Of a stretch of DNA of 64,000 nucleotides, positions 17,902 to 28,611 are shown in pieces. Position 1 is the stretch's first letter. Each line of letters begins with the position of its first letter. This stretch comes from Paralithodes platypus. Taxonomy: Eukaryota > Arthropoda > Malacostraca > Decapoda > Lithodidae. The DNA is taken from the NCBI GenBank assembly GCA_032716605.1, contig JAVRFV010002354.1:682001-746000 (forward strand), in the 5' to 3' direction. The notes beneath the pieces were generated by a model. It saw only the letters and a list, made by a program, of their open reading frames with translations, ran no database searches and was not told where the DNA came from. The position numbers were made by a program, and so were the translations under genes.

Positions 17902-19710
17902 TTAAATATAGAGCAACTTCCTCCAGTGTGCCTGGATCCTGGAGGTGTACACTATGCTTGGAGTTTGTAGCATTTTAATGATCCTGTTCTCAGAAGTGTT
18001 AAGGCGCTGAATGAATTTATATGTTAGCTTTCTAATGAGTGATTTGTAACAGTGTAAGTTCATATAGGCACATAGCGTACTTGTACTCTCATATTTTGAG
18101 AGCCCCAGAAACATTTTCATGATATTGTGATATGAGATACTTAGTCTATTCACTGTCATTTTCTTATAGTTCCACCATAGTTGTGCTGTATACATTGGTG
18201 AGCAGTAGGAGTTGAACAATGTTATTTTTGTATCCCATGTGCACATATGAAATTTTCTTAATATTGAATTTCCCTGCATGTAAAGTTGCCTTCGCTGACG
18301 ACCCATATCCTCATCATCTGAGCGATCACATGAAATATAGTGTCCTAGATACTTTACTTTACTTACTTCTTCTATAATTTCTTCATACAAATGGAATTTA
18401 GGTAGCTTTGATTTCAATAGAAGGTTAGATTTAAATATTATGATATTGCTCTTTATAGGATTAAATTTGACTGAATGTTCGATTCCAAATTTTTCACATA
18501 CTCTTAATAATTTATCCAGTCCTGCTCCAGAGGGCGCGATTAAGGCTAGGTCATCAGCATACATGAGATGATTTACAATGGTGCTGCCAATACAGCACCC
18601 AGTGCGAGTCTTGTTCAGCTCCAGACTAAGATCATCCATGTAGACGTTGAAAAGATACGGAGACAATATCCCCCCCTGCCTAACACCATTGGTTACGGCG
18701 AAAGAGCCTGACAGGATGTTGCCCCATCTTACACACATTTTTTGATTAGCATACCAGAAAATAAGTATCCTAACAATATAGCTAGGCACTCCCCTGTTAA
18801 CTAATTTTTCAAATAAGGTTTTGTGACACACCCTATCAAAAGCCTTACTTGCATCAAGAAAACAAGAGAAAATTGAGCTATTTAGTTTGTTGTATGTATC
18901 AATCACTTCTTTCAGCACATATATGCATTGGTCTGTGCCGTGATTTTTCTTAAAGCCAAACTGATTGCTGCTGGTGACAATATATGCAGACATTCTTTCT
19001 AGCATTATCATTTCAACTACCTTACTCACCACACTAGCAAGTGCTACTGGGCGGTAGTTGTCTTTTGCTGTAATTTTACTTGATTTATCTTTAATGACAG
19101 GAACAAGTATTACGGATATCATAGACTCCGGCAGGACACCATGCGTAAATAGACTGGTGATGCAAGAACTAAGTTTATCTATTAATAACTTATCTGCATA
19201 TTTAAGATGTTCTGCATATATACCATCCAGCCCACAAGCTTTATTTAGGTTAAGTTTTCTTATGGCATTCTCAAGATCACTTTCAGTCACTTTAATGTCT
19301 TCATAATTACTATCTTTCACATATTGAATTGCACCATTAGTAGACCTTTGGTTTACACTGTTAAGTAGTTCCTTAAAATGAGTTTTCCATAAGTCAGCAA
19401 TGTTCTCTTCACCCGTAACCCCCTCAACACTGACAGGTAATGGTGTGTTACAATTTTGCATGGATCTGATGTCCTTCCAAAAACAGTTAGTATCCTTTTC
19501 TGCCAGACTCTTTGCAAGGGCTTCCTTCCTTAATTGGTTTTCATTTTGCTTAATAAATCTAATGGCATATTTGGTCCTAGCCTTTGCTCTTTTGTGAAGT
19601 TCAAATATAGGCCCCTGTCTAGGCTGACCTACTTCAAGCCAATGAGACCTAGCATCTCTGGAGGCCTGATACAGGTCAGCCACATAGTCTTGCCAACCTG
19701 GCTTATTGAA
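17902..19710 (-). pseudogene. LINE-A ORF2, C-terminal part (reverse transcriptase)
   Basis: A 603-codon open frame cut at its 5' side by LINE-B. It holds the RT: KACGLDGIYAEHLKYA, NYRPVALASVVSK, block A CFLDASKAFDRVCHK, GVRQGGILSPYLFNVYMDD, block C MYADDLALIA, and a C-terminal domain with KVKYLGHYI and WDTKITLFNSYC. The junction residues FNKPGW join naturally to the KSSFN that ends the endonuclease half at 22925, which shows the two were one protein. No stop lies within the half. The clade is not assigned; it is APE-type and resembles CR1/Jockey-group RTs. A related 5'-truncated copy is at 46625-49425. Confidence 0.85.
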
Positions 19711-19711
19711 T

Positions 19712-22700
19712 CTATCTATCTATCTATTGCCTGACGCCGTGATCCCCGAAGGGGTGGCCACGAACGAACCGCCCCCATGCACCTCTGTCCCCAGTCAGTC
19801 GACGCCCCTCCCCCCAACCAGCACCACCTTCGTTCATGTACTTCCTCACTCCATCCTTCCACCTCATATTCGGTCTACCTCTCCCCCTCTGTCCCTCCAC
19901 CTCGCTCTCATACACCCTCTTAGTCATTCTCTCGCTTTCCATACGTTCCATATGGCCGAACCATCTCAAGTTGTTCCTTTTCACACTTTCCAGCACATCT
20001 ACCTCCACACCACACCTCCTTCTTACTTCCTCATTAGTCTGTCTATCCCTCCATGTAACTCCGCACGCACTCCTTAAGTAATTCATTTCCACTGCTCTCA
20101 CTCTTGGTCTGAGTCTCTCAACCAACGTCCATGCTTCGCTTCCGTAAGTCAGTGTCGGGATTACCACACTGTCATGCAAGGACTTCTTCACTTCCATACT
20201 GACCACCCTATTTTTTGTTACTGCTTTTAGCGTTCCTACAACCCTCTTCCCCTGTTGTACCCTCTCCCGCACCTCTTCATCCATAGTCCCATCTTTACTC
20301 AACACACTGCCCAGATACTTAAAAGAGTTGACGATCTCCATAGCCTGACCGTTCAGCTTCACCTCACACTCTGTGACTTCACCCCTTTCGAAGACCATAA
20401 CCTTGCTCTTCCCCGTATTTACCTTCAAATTCCGTTTTTCGCACACTGTTCCAAACTCATTTACCAGACCCTGCAACTCCCATTCATTATCACTCATCAG
20501 AACTGTATCATCCGCAAACAGCAGTATAGGTAGCTTCCACTCAATTCCCTCCCTTTTCAGCGATACACCAACATCCACTGCTCTTGATAGTATTTCTTTC
20601 ATAACTCCATCCATATATACAGTAAACAACCACGGGGACATCACACACCCCTGTTTCAAACCAACATTCAGGTCAAAGAACTCGCTCTGCTCACTCTCCA
20701 CACGTACTGCCGCCTTTGCACCCTCATACATGCTCTTCACTGCTTTCAGCAACTTGCCCTCTACTCCGTATATTCTAAGTACTTTCCACAAACCTTCTCT
20801 ATCCACTCTGTCATAGGCCTTCTCCAAGTCCATAAAGGCAACATACACCTTTTGTTTCTTCTCCAGATACTTCTCCACAACACAATTCAGGGTAAAAATC
20901 TGATCTACACATCCTCTTCCCTTCCTAAAACCTCCCTGCTCGTCGCCTATCCATTTCTCCGTTCTCACTCTCACTCTCTCAATCACTACCCTACTGTATA
21001 CCTTCCCTACTACGCTTAGAAGACATATTCCTCGGTGGTTACCACACACTCCTCTTTCCCCTTTGCCCTTATATAGGGGGACTATTATGCCAGTCTTCCA
21101 GTCATCGGGTGCACTCCCCTTCTCCCATGCTAGTTTGCACATTTTCCATACCCATTCTATCACTATCTCACCACCATACCTCAACATTTCCCCACACACT
21201 CCATCTGTTCCTGGTGCTTTCCCCAACTTCACTCTTTTCATGGCTTCCCACACTTCTGACCTCCTGATCCACACCTCCTCCTCCACTACTTCTCTTCTTC
21301 TCCCTCCCATACCATATCCAGCTATGTTTGCTGGCTCTTCATTCCTTTCATTTAGCAACTCACTGAAGTACCTCCCTCCATCTTTCGACTCTCTCTTGCT
21401 TCTCTCGGCTAGCATTCTCCCATTCTTATCTTTCACACCCTTACTGTTTCCCTTGCTACCTTCCCTAACTTTCTTGACTTCTTTCCAGAACAGTTTCTTA
21501 CTCTCCCTCCATTTTACACTCAGATTCCTTCCAAATTCCTCATCTACTCTTCTCTTACTTTCCTTCACTACTCTCTTCACCACCCTCTTACTCTCCACGT
21601 ACCTCGCTCGTTTCTGTCTCTCGGAATCTTCATTCCCTCTGCTACCCAACCACTCTCTATATGCTTTCTTCTTTTCTTCCACAGCTATTCGTACCTCTTC
21701 TGTCCACCATGCTGTACCTTTCACTCCCCTCCCTCTTCTCCTCACTCCACACACCTCCTCACATGCTGCACAGATCTCATCCTTAAACACCTTGCTCATC
21801 TCCTCCACTTCCTCCATAACTTCCAGGTCGAACCCACCTAGTCGTCTTTCCACTGCTCTCCTGTACTCCTCCCTGATTTCCTCCTCCTGCAACCTCTCCA
21901 CCCTCCTCACCATTCCACCCTCCTCTCGCCTCCCTCCCGCTCTCCTCACCCACTTCTTTTGTATCCTAACCTTAGCTACCACTACATAATGATCAGACAG
22001 ACCCCCTCCAATACCCCTATACACCCTAGCATCCATCACAGATTTCTTCATTCGTTCATCCACACATACATAATCAATCAATGACTTTCGTTCCACCACT
22101 GTCTTATCCTTCATCGTCAACATCCGTTTCCACGTGTACCTGTGGATCATTCTGTGTCGGAAGAAGGTGTTGGCTATCCACAGCCTCCTCCCCACACATA
22201 CGTCCACAAGTGCACTACCATTCCCATTCACCTCTGATGGTACCCCCCACCCTCCCACCACTCCCTCAACTTTCCTATCACCCACCTTACCATTCATATC
22301 CCCAATCAGAAATATTCTTTCGTTCTTGTCAAACTTCTCCAGGCACGCCTCCACATTCATCCAGAACTCCTCTTTCTTTCTTTCAAGTATATCCTCTGTC
22401 GGGGCATACATGCATACAATCACCCACGTTTGTATTCCTACTTTCATTCTCACCCACACAATCCTTGAATCCACAGACCCATACTCTCTTACACATTCCT
22501 TCCATTTGCTACTTACAAACAAACATGCACCTTCTCTCGCTGTTCCTTCACTCACTCCAGCACACACACCCATTCCACACTCCCACTCTCTCACATCTGA
22601 ACCTTTCCATTTGGTCTCTGTCATTCCACATACATCCAGCCTGGCATTCACTAACACTTCCAGAACCTCTCTCTCTTTTGTGCCATCATTCATGCCACTA

Positions 22701-22924
22701 ACATTCCACGTAGCCATTCTCAGAATGTCCGAAGGCATGTCCTTAGTCGGTCGTGGTTCGTCAACGTTGGTTCCGTCCGCATCCGAGGCTGTTCGTTCGT
22801 TTTTCCTTGCTTCGATATTTTTTCCGGGTGGGGGTCGCAAGCCCACCGACCCAACCTCTTTAGTCGCCTCTTACGACACGCAGAAGGCACGTGGGGCATA
22901 TTCTATTCCCTAACCCCCAGGGGG
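19712..22924 (-). mobile_element. LINE-B: full-length RTE-like retrotransposon
   Basis: 3213 bp, flanked by TTGAAT duplications, 5' end CCCCCTGGGGGTTAGGG, 3' tail (ATAG)n. The single ORF fills 97% of the length. The stop codon TAG is the first unit of the tetranucleotide tail, so there is essentially no 3' UTR, a trait of RTE-type elements. Related pieces lie at 4316-4380, 42529-43581 and 59661-59964. The intact ORF, 5' end and duplication make it a candidate active source. Confidence 0.92.
19724..22846 (-). CDS. LINE-B ORF: AP endonuclease-reverse transcriptase, intact
   Basis: 1040 residues without interruption. The endonuclease (about 45-285) shows MATWNVSGMN, GMTETKWKG, FLIGDMNGKVGDR, LIDYVCVDER and LSDHYVVVAKV. 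The RT (about 480-790) shows LGKAPGTDGV, NHRGICLLSVVGK, GGFRKGRGCVDQ, block A VAFMDLEKAYDRVDRE, GLKQGCVMSPWLF and block C LLFADDTVLMS. The C-terminal part has TYGSEAWTL, the Cys/His-containing LRWFGHMERM and RGRGRPNMRWKDGV, a block common in RTE-type and related elements. The start is 78 bp after the element's 5' end and is the first ATG in a frame that then stays open. Because catalytic residues are retained, the enzyme is predicted functional; target-primed reverse transcription is inferred from the family. Confidence 0.9.
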   Translation of the reverse strand: MGLRPPPGKNIEARKNERTASDADGTNVDEPRPTKDMPSDILRMATWNVSGMNDGTKEREVLEVLVNARLDVCGMTETKWKGSDVREWECGMGVCAGVSEGTAREGACLFVSSKWKECVREYGSVDSRIVWVRMKVGIQTWVIVCMYAPTEDILERKKEEFWMNVEACLEKFDKNERIFLIGDMNGKVGDRKVEGVVGGWGVPSEVNGNGSALVDVCVGRRLWIANTFFRHRMIHRYTWKRMLTMKDKTVVERKSLIDYVCVDERMKKSVMDARVYRGIGGGLSDHYVVVAKVRIQKKWVRRAGGRREEGGMVRRVERLQEEEIREEYRRAVERRLGGFDLEVMEEVEEMSKVFKDEICAACEEVCGVRRRGRGVKGTAWWTEEVRIAVEEKKKAYREWLGSRGNEDSERQKRARYVESKRVVKRVVKESKRRVDEEFGRNLSVKWRESKKLFWKEVKKVREGSKGNSKGVKDKNGRMLAERSKRESKDGGRYFSELLNERNEEPANIAGYGMGGRRREVVEEEVWIRRSEVWEAMKRVKLGKAPGTDGVCGEMLRYGGEIVIEWVWKMCKLAWEKGSAPDDWKTGIIVPLYKGKGERGVCGNHRGICLLSVVGKVYSRVVIERVRVRTEKWIGDEQGGFRKGRGCVDQIFTLNCVVEKYLEKKQKVYVAFMDLEKAYDRVDREGLWKVLRIYGVEGKLLKAVKSMYEGAKAAVRVESEQSEFFDLNVGLKQGCVMSPWLFTVYMDGVMKEILSRAVDVGVSLKREGIEWKLPILLFADDTVLMSDNEWELQGLVNEFGTVCEKRNLKVNTGKSKVMVFERGEVTECEVKLNGQAMEIVNSFKYLGSVLSKDGTMDEEVRERVQQGKRVVGTLKAVTKNRVVSMEVKKSLHDSVVIPTLTYGSEAWTLVERLRPRVRAVEMNYLRSACGVTWRDRQTNEEVRRRCGVEVDVLESVKRNNLRWFGHMERMESERMTKRVYESEVEGQRGRGRPNMRWKDGVRKYMNEGGAGWGEGRRLTGDRGAWGRFVRGHPFGDHGVRQ

Positions 22925-23997
22925 GTTGAATGAGGACTTATATTTACGGCTATTAAAAATACTTTCCCCCGCTTTTGATAAAGAATCTATTATACTATTG
23001 TAAAATTTAATATCCTTTCTGTGTTGTGCATCACTACATTTTGGATCCCTGCATTGTGCTACACCATTACCATCATATTGCACCCTATTTAACAAGTCCT
23101 TGGTTTTATCACAGTACATTTGGCACTCTTCATTTGAGATTACATTCCATGGAACTTTTGCCTTGATGCTATTGCTAGTTTCTGTTATTTCCGGTGCTTT
23201 ATTAATTTGGATTGTTAATTCTATAGGTATGTGGTCGTCATCCGTAATGTCGTATCTTATGGCCATTTCTGAGATAGAGTCATGAAAGTCAGAGCTAGAG
23301 ATTGCATGATCAAGCCACGACCTGGTCTCCCATGCTTCACTAACATATGTATAGCTATTTTCTGGAAGCAGGTTTTTGGAGGACAAATTAAACCTTGCTC
23401 CTCACAAAACCTTAACATATGTTTAGCAAACATGGAACCACCCAACTCGTGAGGGGTAGCATTCCAATCACCTACCACTGAGTAACACGTTATCTCTAAT
23501 TCAGAAATTAGGCCACCAAGCTCCCCTAACTTTTCCAAATAAAGTTCTTCATTTTCTGCACACTGATACGGTAAGTAAACACAAAATATTGCAAATTTTC
23601 TGTGTCCCACTTCCAGCTGTATTCCCGCACACCAGCTTAAATTTGTCTCAATGGTTTTAATTACACTATCTAGGCACGATCTCCACATTATTGCAACTCC
23701 CCCTGGGGGGTGACCTGCCACAATACCATCACGTGTGTCCGTAGTGGAGACCCCGTACCCATGGAAATCTTTATCTAATATGTTCAAATTACCTAAGTCC
23801 TGTTTTGTGTACCAGGTTTCCTGAAGGCAGACTATGTCACTGGTCCTTAATGTAGATACGATGTCAGGTCGCAACAGGAGATTCCTCTTTGTTTTGGGGA
23901 GTCCTCTGCAATTGTATGAAGTTACTTTTATACTTGCTGCTGTTTTTGGTATCCCCTCCATTATTGCGAGTTGGATAGTGGTGTGCGATGCCTCCAA
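22925..23997 (-). pseudogene. LINE-A ORF2, N-terminal part (AP endonuclease)
   Basis: Starts MEASHTTIQLAIMEG at 23997, overlapping the ORF1 end by 37 nt in another frame. The endonuclease motifs are SYNCRGL, LQETWYT, GGVAIMW, VYLPYQC, VVGDWNATPHELGG, then SWLDHAISSSDFHD and DDDHIPIEL. A single frameshift near 23370-23390 separates the first four from the last two. The frame ends at 22925 where LINE-B is inserted. The RT half continues at 19710. Confidence 0.82.
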
Positions 23998-25574
23998 GTC
24001 CCAGAAGCCTCTGCACTGTCCTCATTGGGATATTGTCTTGGTTCTCTGTACCAGTTGACATATGCATCTTCTGGCCACAGGTCAGGATTCATGAAAACAT
24101 CTGGATCTGGAAATTCGCTAGTTATACAAAAGGAGGCACAGGTAGTGGACCTGGAGAGGGTGGTCAGCTGTCTTACCTCTATATTTATAAGTAGATTATC
24201 AGCCAAGTATGTCTTGAGATTCTCAGCAGTAACACTAGGGTTGAATCCTGTGGCAAACACCCTAGCTAGTCGGGGCCTTTTGATGGTATTGAGGCCAGTA
24301 TCCTTGACCCTACCTTTAATTCCTGGCTGGTTTCTCGGTCTAGGGTGAACCTGCTCGCCTTCCCTAGAGTAGCGAGGCTTGCCATTCACCCATTTGACCA
24401 TAGTCCATGGGTTTTCCCTTGCATTGGCTCCTTCATTTGGTTCAGTTTGTGTAGGTAAATTTGAGGATGGTGTAGCTGGCACTGTATTATCTTCTCTCGT
24501 TGCCGACGATAAAGATTGCTGTTGTGTTCGGTGTTGTTGCTGTTGTGGTCGCTGCTGCTGCCACACCTGGTGTTGCCTTTGATATGAATGCTGCTGCTGG
24601 GTTAGTTTGGATTGTTGTAGTTGTCGCTGGTGTTGTTGTTTTTGTTGATGCTGTTGCTGCTGCTGCACCTGCTGTTGTTGCTGCTGCACCTGCTGCTGTT
24701 GTTGCTGCTGCACCTGCTGCTGTTGTTGCTGCTGCACCTGCTGTTGTTGCTGCTGCATCTGCTGTTGTTGCTGCTGTTGTTGCTGTTGCACCTGCTGGTG
24801 CTGCTGCTGTTGTGGTTGTTGCTGCTGTTGTGGTTGTTGCTGCTGTTGTTGTTGTGGTTGATGCTGTTGTTGTATGGGTTGCTGTTGTTGCTGGGGCTGT
24901 TGTGTTTGGAGTTGTTGCAGCTGTTGTTGTTGTAGTTCAGCCTGCTGTTGCTGGTGGTGGTGTTGTAGGCCTATGGGTGGTTGTTGTTGTTGATGCTGTT
25001 GTTCTAGATGCTGCTGCTGTTGTTGTGTCACTTGTGCCTGTGGTTGAGGTGGAGCGTTAGTAGAGTTATTTTCTAACTTATTCACTCTGTCAGCTACATT
25101 TGAAACCACACTGTTTATGTCCACTATGGTTTCTTTTTGACCTGTGGTACACTCTCTCAGTAATTTAACTTCCATTTGGGTGTTCTTGATTTCACTAAGT
25201 AGCACTGACACATCTATCCTATCAAATTGTATAGGTGGTAGGTCCTTTAGGTCCATGGCCACGAAAGTGGGTAAGCCCACAGCCTTACTCTCTTGTAGCA
25301 ATTTAATAATGTCTTTAATGTTCTCAGCACTTTTGTTTGCACCAACTCGTTTAATATTTCGATAATTGTTATCTTCACTAGTACCAATAAGATCGAACAC
25401 TCTGTTCTTGGCTGCCACAATTTTATCTTCATCATAAAAGGGCACACACAGCTGCACAATACTGTCTGTAGGTAGACTATCTATTTTATTTGATATAAAG
25501 CATAACAGTTCGTTGATTTCAAGGCCATCACTATTTCGTCCCTGGGTTGAGATTGTCCCACCTCGCCCCGCCAT
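23961..25574 (-). CDS. LINE-A ORF1 protein with a ~190-residue Gln-rich centre
   Basis: 537 residues in three parts. The N-terminal ~170 residues include a possible coiled coil (SEIKNTQMEVKLLRE, VADRVNKLEN). The middle (about 175-370; plus coordinates about 24,470-25,050) is mostly glutamine with scattered His, Pro and Leu, encoded by mixed CAG/CAA. The C-terminal part has the basic TIKRPRLARVFATGF and ends with a block (NPDLWPEDAYVNWYREPR) that resembles the RRM-like RNA-binding region of retrotransposon ORF1 proteins. The role is presumably RNA packaging with the LINE-A transcript. The frame is intact. The antisense frame over the CAG/CAA tract is also open but meaningless. Confidence 0.78.
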   Translation of the reverse strand: MAGRGGTISTQGRNSDGLEINELLCFISNKIDSLPTDSIVQLCVPFYDEDKIVAAKNRVFDLIGTSEDNNYRNIKRVGANKSAENIKDIIKLLQESKAVGLPTFVAMDLKDLPPIQFDRIDVSVLLSEIKNTQMEVKLLRECTTGQKETIVDINSVVSNVADRVNKLENNSTNAPPQPQAQVTQQQQQHLEQQHQQQQPPIGLQHHHQQQQAELQQQQLQQLQTQQPQQQQQPIQQQHQPQQQQQQQPQQQQQPQQQQHQQVQQQQQQQQQQMQQQQQQVQQQQQQQVQQQQQQQVQQQQQQVQQQQQHQQKQQHQRQLQQSKLTQQQHSYQRQHQVWQQQRPQQQQHRTQQQSLSSATREDNTVPATPSSNLPTQTEPNEGANARENPWTMVKWVNGKPRYSREGEQVHPRPRNQPGIKGRVKDTGLNTIKRPRLARVFATGFNPSVTAENLKTYLADNLLINIEVRQLTTLSRSTTCASFCITSEFPDPDVFMNPDLWPEDAYVNWYREPRQYPNEDSAEASGTWRHRTPLSNSQ

Positions 25575-25723
25575 CTTGTTTGATACCCACTTCTTGTTTG
25601 TACACCCACTTCGATCACAGCTCGTGATTTATCACAATCTCCGGCGGACGGGGACTTAGTGAGGTATGGACTATTCCACCCCCCCCCCCCCTTTTTAACA
25701 AATCTTACATAATAGAACATATC

Positions 25724-26541
25724 CTACTGGACCCGTTGCCGTAAAGCTATACAGGTACGCTTTGATTTATCTAAAGCGACCGACAGGTAACGTGTTAAGA
25801 AAGTATGGTTTGACGCCCATAATTGAGTATTAGCAATGTCTTCTACCGAAAAATGTTGGAGGAATTGCAGAGAGACTGCCCATTTCCTGATGTCGTGGGC
25901 CGTGCCCACCACGCCGGGGTTACTTTCTTTAATGACGTCTACTAGTAGAGAAGCTAACTTTCTTCTTGTAACACGATTACCTGCCTGGTTCGCTCATAGA
26001 GCACCTGGTTGGCGAGGATGCGCAGCCCTCATAAACTTAGATAAGGCCTGCACTGGGCATAAAATATGATGAGTGTGTCCGCGTTTCAATGCCGGAACAG
26101 AAAATTCAGAAAACACATGATCAGAATGCCCATTCTTTGCAATAAATGTGGGAGAAGGCGCGATTTGGACATGTTCGTGCAGTCTCCCAAACCTAAGGCA
26201 ATTAGGTTCGTTGCTTATCGCCGCCAGCTCAGACACCCTATTTCCCGTGGCGAGAGCCATCAGGAATACAGCCTTCTTTAAAAGTGAATTAAAATCCGGC
26301 GTGTTATTATATATACGCGACTGAAGCATTGATAAGGCTTTGTCAAGTGACCAGGTGGGCATGAGCTGATGCGGTGGTGGGCGCAGCTTGAAACATGCCC
26401 TCATAAACCCTTTCTCCTCCACCTGCGGTATGGAAAGTCCAGTGAGATAAAAAAAGGGAGTTCTGATGGCAGACAAGTTATTTTTTAATATGACTACTGA
26501 ATTTTTTTTTTGCTCAAATAGATAATCTAGGTATTTGAAAA
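25724..26541 (-). pseudogene. DIRS-1 tyrosine recombinase, C-terminal part
   Basis: The catalytic residues of the tyrosine recombinase family are visible: Arg in ATGNRVSELAAI, the His-x-x-Arg pair in TAHDIRKWA and the nucleophilic Tyr in HTFLTRYL near the end. A frame break near 25,990 separates the first Arg from the rest. The N-terminal part continues at 28621 on the far side of LINE-C. In an intact DIRS this enzyme integrates the circular cDNA without target duplication. Confidence 0.82.
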
Positions 26542-28611
26542 TGGAGAATTACTAGTGGAACCAGTTGAAGTGAGGAAAAGATATGCCGAGTATTTTGAAT
26601 CTTTGTTAAATACAAGAGATGGAAGAGAAGCAGTGATTGAAGCAGAGGTGGATGGAGATAGGTTACCCAGGCCACCCAGGTGGCAGGGAATGAATGAAAG
26701 GATTGAGGAAAATGAGGTGAAAGAAGCAGTGAAACAAATGAGAGCGGGAAAAGCAGAAGGTTTGGATGGTATTGCTGTGGAGTGTATAAAGAAGGGTGGA
26801 GATGTGATAATAGATTGGTTGGTGAGACTTTTCAATGTGTGCTTTGCTGTGTCAATGGTACCAATAGACTGGAAGAGTGCATGTATTGTGCCGTTGTACA
26901 AGGGGAAGGGAGATCGGCAGGAGTGTTCAAGTTATAGAGGTATTAGTTTATTGTCAGTGGTTGGAAAGCTGTATGGCAGGGTGTTGATAGAGAGGATAAT
27001 AAAGTGTACGGAAGTTGCAATAGGAGAAGAACAGTGCGGTTTTAGGAGGGGAAGAGGGTGCGTGGATCAGATGTTTGCAGTAAGACAGTTATGCGAGAAG
27101 TATTTAGAGAAGCATAAGGAGATATTTTGGGATTTTATGGACTTGGAAAAAGCGTATGATTGTGTGGACCGTGAAGCAATGTGGAAGGTGTTAAGGATTT
27201 ATGAAATAGAAGGAAATTTGTTAGAAGCAGTTAAGAGTTTTTATGAAGGGAGCAGAGCATGTGTGAGAGTAGGAAATGGTGAGTTGAGTGAATGGTTTGA
27301 GGTAAAGGTAGGTTTGTGACAGGGTTGTGTAATGTCACCATGGCTGTTTAATATGTTTATGGATGGTGTGGTGAGGGAGGTGAAAAGGAGAACTATGGGA
27401 AGAGGATTGGGTTTAGTAGGAAAGAATGGTAGAGATTGGGAGTTGAATCAGTTGCTGTTCGCTGATGACATAGCATTGGTGGCGGATTCTGATGAGAAAC
27501 TGCAGCGGGTAGTCAAAGAGTTTGGTGTGGTTTGTGGAAGGAGGAAACTGAAGGTGAACGTCAATAAAAGTAAAGTAATGGTGTGTAATAGGGGAGAGCA
27601 TAGGGTGAATCTAGATGTGAGGCTGGATGGGGAAATATTGGAACAAGTAGAGTGTTTTAAATATCTAGGAGGAACGATAAGCAGGAGTGGAGGTATGGAA
27701 GTGGAGGTAAAACAGAGAGTGTGTGAAGGAAGGAAGGTTTTCGGAGCAATGGGAAGTATGTGGAAGACGAGAAATCTCGGAGTGAAAGTAAAAAGTGCAC
27801 TGTATCAAGGAATTGTTGTGCCAACAGTGATGTATGGGGCTGAGACATGGGCTCTGAAAAAAAAGGAGAAAAGAGGGCTGGATGTGATGGAGATGAGCTG
27901 CTTGAGGAGTATGTGTGGAGTTACTCGTAGAGACAGATTGAGGAATGAAGAGATACGTAGGAGAGTGGGGCAGCAGGAACATTTGTCAGCCAGAGTGGAC
28001 AGAAGGGTGCTGAGCTGGTATGGTCATGTTGAACGAATGGGAGATGAAAGGCTTACAAAGAGAATATGTGAGTCAGGTACAAGGGGAGATAGAAGGGCAG
28101 GAAGACCCCCATTGAGATGGAGAGACTGTGTAAGAAAGGCTTTGGATGATAGAGGAATGACTATAGATCAGGCATGGGAAGTGGTGGTGGACAGGAGTGA
28201 ATGGAGAATGCTTGTGAATAGTTCAGTGAACACGTGGTCATTTGGAGTAAAGGGTCGGGCGCAAGTTCGACTAGATAATAGTCCATCAGGCGCCTGGCCT
28301 GGGGGGACGATTAATATGAAGGGTGTGCCTGGAAATGTGGTGGGAGGGCTTGTGGCTTTGGCTCCGCTGCATGTCTGCCTGGCGAGATCGGAACCTCTCC
28401 AGGTGGTCAGGGGCCGGGGGAGTGCTGGAGCGACCTTGGTAACCCTGGTCTCTGGGTCTTCTCCTGGGTGACCTGGATATGTGTGAGTTTGTGTTTTTTA
28501 TCTGTGTTTATTTTTTGTTTTATGTTGTTTTTGTGTTTTCCCTGTTCTTGCTCTGTCTTGAGTCGGCTACCCCCAAAATGGGGATTGGGCCTGAGCATAT
28601 AGATAGAATAG
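26542..28611 (+). mobile_element. LINE-C: 5'-truncated RTE-like retrotransposon inside DIRS-1
   Basis: A plus-strand element flanked by a 9-bp ATTTGAAAA duplication (26533-26541, 28612-28620), ending in a short ATAGATAG-type tail. It begins within the linker before RT. The region after the RT ORF (about 28256-28611) recurs at 2757-3176. Confidence 0.88.
26555..28471 (+). pseudogene. LINE-C reverse transcriptase, one nonsense codon
   Basis: RT motifs: AGKAEGLDGI, YRGISLLSVVGK, CGFRRGRGCVDQM, block A DFMDLEKAYDCVDRE, QGCVMSPWLFNMFMDG, block C LLFADDIALVA, then MYGAETWALKKKE and LSWYGHVERMGDERLTKR. TGA at 27317-27319 replaces the residue before QGCVMSP, where LINE-B has Lys; CGA to TGA by CpG decay is the simplest origin. 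The frame is otherwise open through 28471, although the last ~70 residues are probably 3' UTR. The endonuclease is missing. Sister family of LINE-B by shared motif order. Confidence 0.82.

Larger units (their letters stand above)
17498..25690 (-). mobile_element. LINE-A: ORF1 + endonuclease-RT retrotransposon, split by LINE-B
   Basis: A minus-strand non-LTR element with a (TAA)n tail abutting (CA)n at 17498 and a 3' UTR of about 400 bp (17498-17901). LINE-B (19712-22924) interrupts ORF2 and is flanked by a TTGAAT duplication (19706-19711, 22925-22930). The 5' end is near a C tract at 25680-25692, where DIRS sequence begins; this junction is not resolved. Both ORF1 and ORF2 are present, so it was near full length before disruption. 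Confidence 0.85.

Noticed and set aside
20255..22913. Several long plus-strand open frames
   Set aside because: Antisense shadows of the intact LINE-B ORF; Ser/Pro/Leu-rich with no domain.
24500..25060. Ala/Val-rich and Leu-rich open frames on the plus strand
   Set aside because: Antisense of the glutamine tract of LINE-A ORF1.
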